From positions 1,584,337-1,648,336 of the forward strand of contig JAOSJK010000001.1 of the NCBI GenBank assembly GCA_027494135.1: a stretch of 64,000 nt of DNA, given 5' to 3'. Positions 59,206 through 64,000 of this stretch are shown here, in pieces. The position numbers and the translations under genes are program-made. The notes under the pieces were generated by a model that worked only from the letters and a program-made list of their open reading frames with translations, had not been told where the DNA came from and did not search any database. This stretch comes from Acidimicrobiia bacterium (GTDB lineage: Bacteria; Actinomycetota; Acidimicrobiia; IMCC26256; PALSA-610). Within the stretch, counting starts at the first letter, position 1; each line of letters opens with the position of its first letter.

Positions 59206-59601
59206 ATGGCTGAGTGGAACACGCCCGAAGACCTGCGTTATACCGAAAACGACGAGTGGATTCGCGTTACCGGCGACACTGCGCGCATCGGCCTGACCGA
59301 CTACGCCCAGGATCACCTGTCCGACCTGGTGTTCGTCGAGCTGCCGGACGTGGGCGACGCGCTGACCAAAGGCGAAGCCTTCGCCGCGGTCGAGAGCGTC
59401 AAGGCGGCGTCGGATGTTTACGCCCCGGCGAGCGGGCAGATCGTCGCGGTCAACACCAAGCTCGACGACGCCCCGGAGACGATCAACAGCGATCCCTTTG
59501 GCGAGGGCTGGATCGTCGAGATTAAGCTGAGCAACCCGTCCGAGGTCAATAGCCTGCTGGACGCCGCCGCCTACGCCAGGCACTGCGCCAGCCGCGAATA
59601 A
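59206..59601 (+). CDS. gcvH: Glycine cleavage system H protein
   Basis: 131 residues from ATG 59206 (an in-frame ATG at 59173 has no ribosome site; AAAGGA precedes the chosen one). The shuttle protein of glycine cleavage: DLRYTENDEWIRV, GDVGDALTKGE-type strand, and the lipoyl-Lys in AAVESVKAASDVYAP. First gene of the operon gcvH-gcvPA-gcvPB under the glycine riboswitch. Confidence 0.94.
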   Translation: MAEWNTPEDLRYTENDEWIRVTGDTARIGLTDYAQDHLSDLVFVELPDVGDALTKGEAFAAVESVKAASDVYAPASGQIVAVNTKLDDAPETINSDPFGEGWIVEIKLSNPSEVNSLLDAAAYARHCASRE

Positions 59602-59692
59602 TCTCCCGGTCCGCGAGCAGCCGGGCAGGCCCAGCCTGCCCGCCCGCTGCCCCGCTGCGCCCGGCGAGCCAACCTTGAGGAGCCACCTGTTC

Positions 59693-61058
59693 ATGAGCTA
59701 CATTCCACATACGGATGCCGACCGGGCCGCGATGCTTGAGACGATCGGCGCCGGCTCGCTGGACGAGCTGTTCGACCGCGTCCCCGAAGACCTGCGCTTC
59801 CCGGCCCTGAACCTGCCTGACGGCCAGAGCGAGCTTGAAGTCGCTACCGAGCTGCGCGGCCTGGCCGCCGCGAATGTCCACGCCGGGGACTACGCCGTGT
59901 TCCTGGGCGCGGGCGCGTATAACCACTTCGTGCCGAGCGTGGTCAACCACATGCTGCTGCGCGGCGAGTTCTACACCGCCTACACGCCCTACCAGCCGGA
60001 GCTGAGCCAGGGCACGCTGCAAGCGATCTTCGAATACCAGAGCATGATGTGCGCGCTGACCGGCATGGAAGTCGCCAACGCCAGCCACTATGACGGCGCG
60101 ACTTCGCTGGCCGAGGCGGCCACGCTAGCCCGCGCAACCTATCGCGGCAAGCGCACCAAGATCATTCTCAGCCCCGGCGTCCACCCGCAGTATCGCGCGG
60201 TGGCCCGCACCTACCACCAGGGCAACGAGCTAAAATTCGTCGGCGACAAGGGCAACGCGACTATTCCCGACCTGATCGACATGCTCGACGACGACACGGC
60301 GATGCTGGTCGTGAGCTACCCGAACTTCTTCGGGCAGATCGACGAGCTGGCCGGGCTGGCGACGGCGGTGCACAACGCGGGCGCGCTGCTGTGCATGGTG
60401 GTCGATCCGATCGCGCTGGGGCTGTTCAAGTCACCGGGCGAGCTTGGCGCGGATATTGTGGTTGGCGAGGGCCAGCCGCTGGGCATCCCGCTCAGCTTCG
60501 GCGGGCCGTACCTCGGCTTTTTTCGCCACGCGCAAGAAGTACGTCCGGCAGATCGCCGGGCGCGTGGTCGGCGAGACGGTCGATAAGCACGGACGGCGCG
60601 CGTTCGTGATGACGCTCCGCCCGCGCGAGCAGGACATCCGCCGCGAGAAGGCGACCAGCAACATCTGCACCAACCAGGGCCTGATGGCGCTGGCGGCCTG
60701 CGTCTACATGAGCGCGATGGGCAAGCACGGCCTGCGCCGCGCGGCGGAGCTGTGCTATCACAAGGCGCACTACGCCGCCGCGCAGATCGACGCGCTGGAC
60801 GGCTATAGCGTGGACCAGAGCAAGCCGTTCTTTAAGGAATTCGTAGTGACCTGCCCGCGCCCGGTCGCCGAACTCAACGACTATTTGCTGGAGCACTGGG
60901 GCATCATCGGCGGCTACGATCTCGGCCAGGACTATCCGGGCCGCGAGAACCAGATGCTGATCGCAGTCACCGAGATGAACACCAAAGACGAGATCGACAC
61001 GCTGGTCGAGGCGCTCCGCGATCCCGACGCGCACGCCGGGCACACTCACACGCACTAG
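59693..61058 (+). CDS. gcvPA: Glycine dehydrogenase subunit 1 (one frameshift)
   Basis: About 455 residues. One half of the two-subunit P protein, which decarboxylates glycine and passes the aminomethyl group to GcvH. It shows FLGAGAYNHFVPSVVNHML, FYTAYTPYQPELSQGTLQ, FEYQSMMCALTGMEVANAS and SNICTNQGLMALAA. One extra T in the run at 60519-60524 (TTTTTT) breaks the frame; restored it reads GFFATRKKYVRQIAGR. The His-rich C-terminus (AHAGHTHTH) is unusual for the family. Followed by gcvPB after 17 bases. Confidence 0.94.
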
Positions 61059-61075
61059 GGCGGACAGGAAAAACC

Positions 61076-62605
61076 ATGATGGGAACCGCTGAAATGACCC
61101 AACCGACGACCACGCAGGCCGAATCGGCCCCCCCGCCGCTGGAGCCGCTGATCTACGACCTGGGCGCGCCCGGCCGGACCGGCGTGTCGCTGCCGAAAAC
61201 GGACGTGCCGGAAGCGCCGCTGCCCGACGACTTGCTGCGCGCCGAGCTTGACCTGCCGGAAGTCAGCGAGCTGGATACCGTGCGCCATTTCGTGCGCCTC
61301 AGCCAGCTCAATCACTCGATCGACACCGGCTTCTACCCGCTGGGGTCGTGCACGATGAAGTACAACCCCAAGATCAATGAGGATATGGCGCGGCTGCCCG
61401 GCTTCGCGCTGGCGCACCCGTTGCAGGACCCGTCCGCCTCGCAGGGCGCGCTGGCGCTGATGTACACGCTCCAGCAGTGGCTGGCGGAGATCAGCGGGAT
61501 GGCGGGCGCCAGCCTGCAACCCGCCGCCGGCGCGCAGGGCGAGTTCGCGGGTATCCTGATGATCCGCGCCTATCACCTGGCGAACGGCGAGCCGCAGCGC
61601 ACCAAGATCATCGTGCCGGACAGCGCGCACGGCACCAACCCGGCGACGACCGCGATGGCCGGGCTGCAAGTGGTCGAGATCCCGTCGGATGCCAACGGCG
61701 ATGTCGACCTCGACAGGCTGCACGAAGTCTGCGGCGACGACGTGGCGGGCATGATGATCACCGTGCCCAACACGCTCGGCGTGTACGAGACAAACATCAA
61801 ACAGATCGTGGACGTGATTCACGGCTGCGGCGGCCTGATGTACATGGACGGCGCGAACATGAACGCCATGCTCGGCGTCGCCAAACCGGCGGACCTGGGC
61901 TTCGACGTGATGCACTACAACCTGCACAAGACCTTCAGCACGCCGCATGGCGGCGGCGGGCCGGGCAGCGGGCCGGTAGCGGCTACCGAGAAGCTGCTGC
62001 CCTTCCTGCCGGGGCCGATCGTGGTCGTGCTGGAAGAAGGCGACGGCGACGCGCCGCCGCTGTACGGGCTGGCGATGCCGGAGCAAAGCATCGGGCGGCT
62101 GAAGGCGTTCTGGGGCAACTTCGGGATGCTGGTGCGCGCTTTCGCCTATATCTCGACCTATGGCGCGCAGGGCCTGCGGGATGTGACCAATCACGCCGTG
62201 CTGAACGCCAACTATATCCGCGCGCGGCTGAAGGGCGTCTACCCGATGCCGTTCGACCGCATCTGCGGGCACGAGTTCGTGTGCGAGGGGCACTGGAAAG
62301 AGGCCGAGGGCATCCACGCGCTGGACATCTCGAAGCGGCTGATGGACTATGGCATCCACCCGCCGACCAACTACTTCCCGCTGATCGTGCCGGAGGCGCT
62401 GCTGATCGAGCCGACCGAGACCGAATCGAAGGAAGCCTGCGATCAGTTCGTCGAGGCGATGATCAAGATCGCGGAGGAGGCCAAGACCTCGCCGGAGCTG
62501 CTCCACGACGCGCCGCACACGACCCCGGTGGGGCGGGTGGACGACGTGCTGGCCGCCAAGCAGCTGGTGCTGTGCTGCCGCGTCCTGCCGGACTACGAGA
62601 CCTGA
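61076..62605 (+). CDS. gcvPB: Glycine dehydrogenase subunit 2
   Basis: 509 residues, intact. The PLP-binding half of P protein. The Lys is in HYNLHKTFSTPHGGGGPGSG. Other typical blocks are STDTGFYPLGSCTMKYNPK-like IDTGFYPLGSCTMKYNP, DSAHGTNPATTAMAG and CGHEFVCEGHWKEAEGIHAL. Last gene of the riboswitch-controlled operon, followed by a strong terminator. No gcvT follows; see the glyA-gcvT fusion. Confidence 0.96.
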   Translation: MMGTAEMTQPTTTQAESAPPPLEPLIYDLGAPGRTGVSLPKTDVPEAPLPDDLLRAELDLPEVSELDTVRHFVRLSQLNHSIDTGFYPLGSCTMKYNPKINEDMARLPGFALAHPLQDPSASQGALALMYTLQQWLAEISGMAGASLQPAAGAQGEFAGILMIRAYHLANGEPQRTKIIVPDSAHGTNPATTAMAGLQVVEIPSDANGDVDLDRLHEVCGDDVAGMMITVPNTLGVYETNIKQIVDVIHGCGGLMYMDGANMNAMLGVAKPADLGFDVMHYNLHKTFSTPHGGGGPGSGPVAATEKLLPFLPGPIVVVLEEGDGDAPPLYGLAMPEQSIGRLKAFWGNFGMLVRAFAYISTYGAQGLRDVTNHAVLNANYIRARLKGVYPMPFDRICGHEFVCEGHWKEAEGIHALDISKRLMDYGIHPPTNYFPLIVPEALLIEPTETESKEACDQFVEAMIKIAEEAKTSPELLHDAPHTTPVGRVDDVLAAKQLVLCCRVLPDYET

Positions 62606-62640
62606 CCGCCACGCTGTAACACTCTTTAACGCTCCATCGA

Positions 62641-62669
62641 ACGGCGAGCCGCGCGCTCGCCGTTTTTTG
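62641..62669 (+). terminator. Rho-independent terminator of the gcv operon
   Basis: 9-bp stem ACGGCGAGC/GCTCGCCGT with a 5-base loop and a run of six T, 35 bases after the gcvPB stop. A textbook intrinsic terminator. Confidence 0.9.
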
Positions 62670-62816
62670 TTGCGCGGCGCTTTGTGCAAAAGGCCGGGGC
62701 TGGCGCCGCGCATGGATCGAAAGACCGGGCTAAAATCGGTCAGAAGGCCGAGGCGCCGGCGCCCGGTTCCCGGTATGATTGGAGCGATTGAGGAGTGTCA
62801 GGAGCGGAACACGGCG

Positions 62817-63827
62817 ATGACCAACCGAGTCGGCCAGCTTTCACCCCGATGGCAGATGGCGCTGGCGCTGGTGACTTTATACGTCGTCTGGGGATCGACT
62901 TACCTCGGCATCCGGCTGGCAATCGAGACGATGCCGCCGTTTCTGATGGCGTCCGCGCGGTTCCTGATCGCGGGCGGCGTGCTGTACACCTGGATGCGGC
63001 TGCGCGGCGTTCCCAACCCGACGCGGCTGCACACCCGCTCCGGCCTGATCATCGGCGGGCTGCTGCTGCTCGGCGGCAACGGCGGCGTCACATGGTCGGA
63101 GCAGTACGTCCCGTCCGGGCTGGCGGCGGTGATGATCGGCGCGGTCCCGATCTGGACCGTGCTGCTGGACTGGCTGCTGTTCGGGGCGCAGCGCCCGACG
63201 CGCCGCGTCGCGCTGGGGCTGTCCGGCGGCTTGCTCGGCGTGGGGCTGCTGGCCGGGCCGGGTACCCTGTTCGGCGGCCAGAGCTTCAACACGCTGGGCA
63301 TTGTGGCGCTGCTGGTGGCGACGCTGACCTGGTCGGTCGGCTCGCTGTATTCCCGGCGCGCGCCGCTGCCGCGCGTGCCGTTGATGGCGACCGGCCTGGA
63401 AATGCTGGCGGGCGGATTCTGGCTGGGGCTGGCGGGGACGCTGACGGGCGAATGGTCCGCGCTGGACGTGGGCGCCATCTCGCTCAAGTCCGCCCTGGCG
63501 CTGATCTACCTGGCGGTCTTCGGATCGCTGCTGGGCTTTACGGCGTATGTCTGGCTGCTGCGCCACACGACGCCTGCCCGCGCGACGAGCTACGCCTACG
63601 TCAACCCGGTCGTGGCGCTGGCGCTTGGCTGGGCGCTGGCTGGTGAGGACGTTGGCGCGCGCACAATCATCGCCGCCGCGATTATCATCGGCTCGGTGGT
63701 GTTGATCACGTCGTCGCGCGGCGAAAGCGCCGTGCGGGATGGGGCGGCGTTCGAGCCTGCATCCGAGCCTGCTCCGACGCAGGCGAGCGTTACGGCGCAG
63801 GCGGTTGGCTCCATGTCGTGCGACTGA
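62817..63827 (+). CDS. EamA/DMT-family transporter
   Basis: 336 residues, ten membrane helices in two EamA repeats. YVVWGSTYLGIRLAIET is the N-terminal phrase of YedA/RhaT-like metabolite exporters, followed by GNGGVTWSEQYVPSGLAAVM; the second repeat has TTPARATSYAYVNPVVALALGW. Substrate unknown. Start at ATG 62817 (upstream in-frame codons lack a ribosome site). AGGAG lies about 13 bases before it. Hydrophilic C-terminal tail. Confidence 0.86.
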   Translation: MTNRVGQLSPRWQMALALVTLYVVWGSTYLGIRLAIETMPPFLMASARFLIAGGVLYTWMRLRGVPNPTRLHTRSGLIIGGLLLLGGNGGVTWSEQYVPSGLAAVMIGAVPIWTVLLDWLLFGAQRPTRRVALGLSGGLLGVGLLAGPGTLFGGQSFNTLGIVALLVATLTWSVGSLYSRRAPLPRVPLMATGLEMLAGGFWLGLAGTLTGEWSALDVGAISLKSALALIYLAVFGSLLGFTAYVWLLRHTTPARATSYAYVNPVVALALGWALAGEDVGARTIIAAAIIIGSVVLITSSRGESAVRDGAAFEPASEPAPTQASVTAQAVGSMSCD

Positions 63828-63832
63828 GCGCC

Positions 63833-63947
63833 CTAGAGGCTGTTATGCACTTCGTGGTCTACTTTCCAGGCACTCCCCCATCCTTTCGACCTGCGGTCGG
63901 CTTTCCGGGGATGGGGGGCTTCTCTCGGACGCCAGTTCATAACACGC
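63833..63947. repeat. Small inverted-repeat (MITE-like) element
   Basis: Left arm GGCTGTTATGCACT (63839-63851) and right arm AGTTCATAACACGCC (63934-63948) are inverted copies. Between them a hairpin CCCCCATCC/GGATGGGGG (about 63,875-63,918) encloses CGACC/GGTCG. It sits right after a stop codon. The same CTAGAGCTGTTATGAACT text follows the stop at 31243. Confidence 0.6.
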
Positions 63948-63960
63948 CCTATCGCGCCGG

Positions 63961-64000
63961 TTACGCCAGGTCCGGCGCTTTCTGCGCCACGAACACGACG
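63961..64000 (-). CDS. C-terminal end of an unidentified gene
   Basis: Minus-strand reading VVFVAQKAPDLA followed by TAA at 63961. Only 12 residues lie in the window, so no family can be given. The placement, after the repeat element and convergent with the transporter, is plausible. Confidence 0.35.
   Translation of the reverse strand, partial: VVFVAQKAPDLA

Overview
The window joins two unrelated bacterial genomes. From about 1 to 24.7 kb the gene set (SenX3/RegX3-type phosphate sensing, DUF47-Pit, Eis-like acetyltransferase, DUF2342 zincin-like protein, DivIVA-domain protein, UPF0182, SufB-SufD) and leaderless-looking promoters suggest a high-GC actinobacterium, probably a deep lineage. 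From about 24.7 kb to the end, the Thr/Pro-rich linkers, paired Ser/Thr kinases, LCP and SH3 proteins, DUF3048, split GcvPA/GcvPB and long tandem-repeat linkers suggest Chloroflexota, probably Anaerolineae. At 24,705-24,712 a Rieske gene running right and a lipoprotein gene running left are both cut at the same point. An assembly chimera is the simplest explanation. The taxonomic calls are inferences from gene content.

Actinobacterial half: a phosphate block (Pit transporter and DUF47 partner, divergent from a SenX3/RegX3-like two-component system) is followed by polyphosphate kinase with Nudix and histidine-phosphatase genes. Next come an MFS permease, an Eis-like acetyltransferase, a DUF2342 protein with a degenerate HExxH, an NAD-dependent epimerase, a one-chain AhbA-AhbB siroheme-decarboxylase-like protein, MoaE, MreB, a HEAT-repeat protein, a PDZ/Lon-like membrane protease, a DivIVA-type coiled-coil protein with a C-terminal Cys/His motif resembling phage minor-head proteins, a UPF0182 membrane protein, and a sufB-sufD-Rieske operon.

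Chloroflexota half: DUF3048 lipoprotein-like protein, GT-C glycosyltransferase, CutA, PIG-L deacetylase, PEP carboxylase, a redoxin lipoprotein whose active-site first Cys codon is TGA (candidate selenoprotein), and a serine hydroxymethyltransferase fused to GcvT. An envelope-facing stretch follows: two paralogous Ser/Thr kinases (one with a TolB-like propeller and SH3 domain), SagB-type oxidoreductase, FetAB-like transporter, mannosyltransferase, LCP protein, two secreted paralogs, an ABC substrate-binding gene split by an ISAs1-family insertion sequence, an SH3-repeat protein, a PstS-like lipoprotein and UppP. Tgt, a SugE/Gdx exporter and a glycine-cleavage operon (gcvH-gcvPA-gcvPB) under a tandem glycine riboswitch with its own terminator complete the window. 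gcvT is absent from that operon; the only GcvT here is the SHMT fusion, so the two loci together supply the glycine-to-serine route.

About one gene in two carries a single-base indel, usually in a G/C or T homopolymer, and three genes have an in-frame stop. This is most simply read as uncorrected sequencing error, and the coordinates below give the reconstructed full gene with the break noted. No tRNA, rRNA or CRISPR array was recognised.
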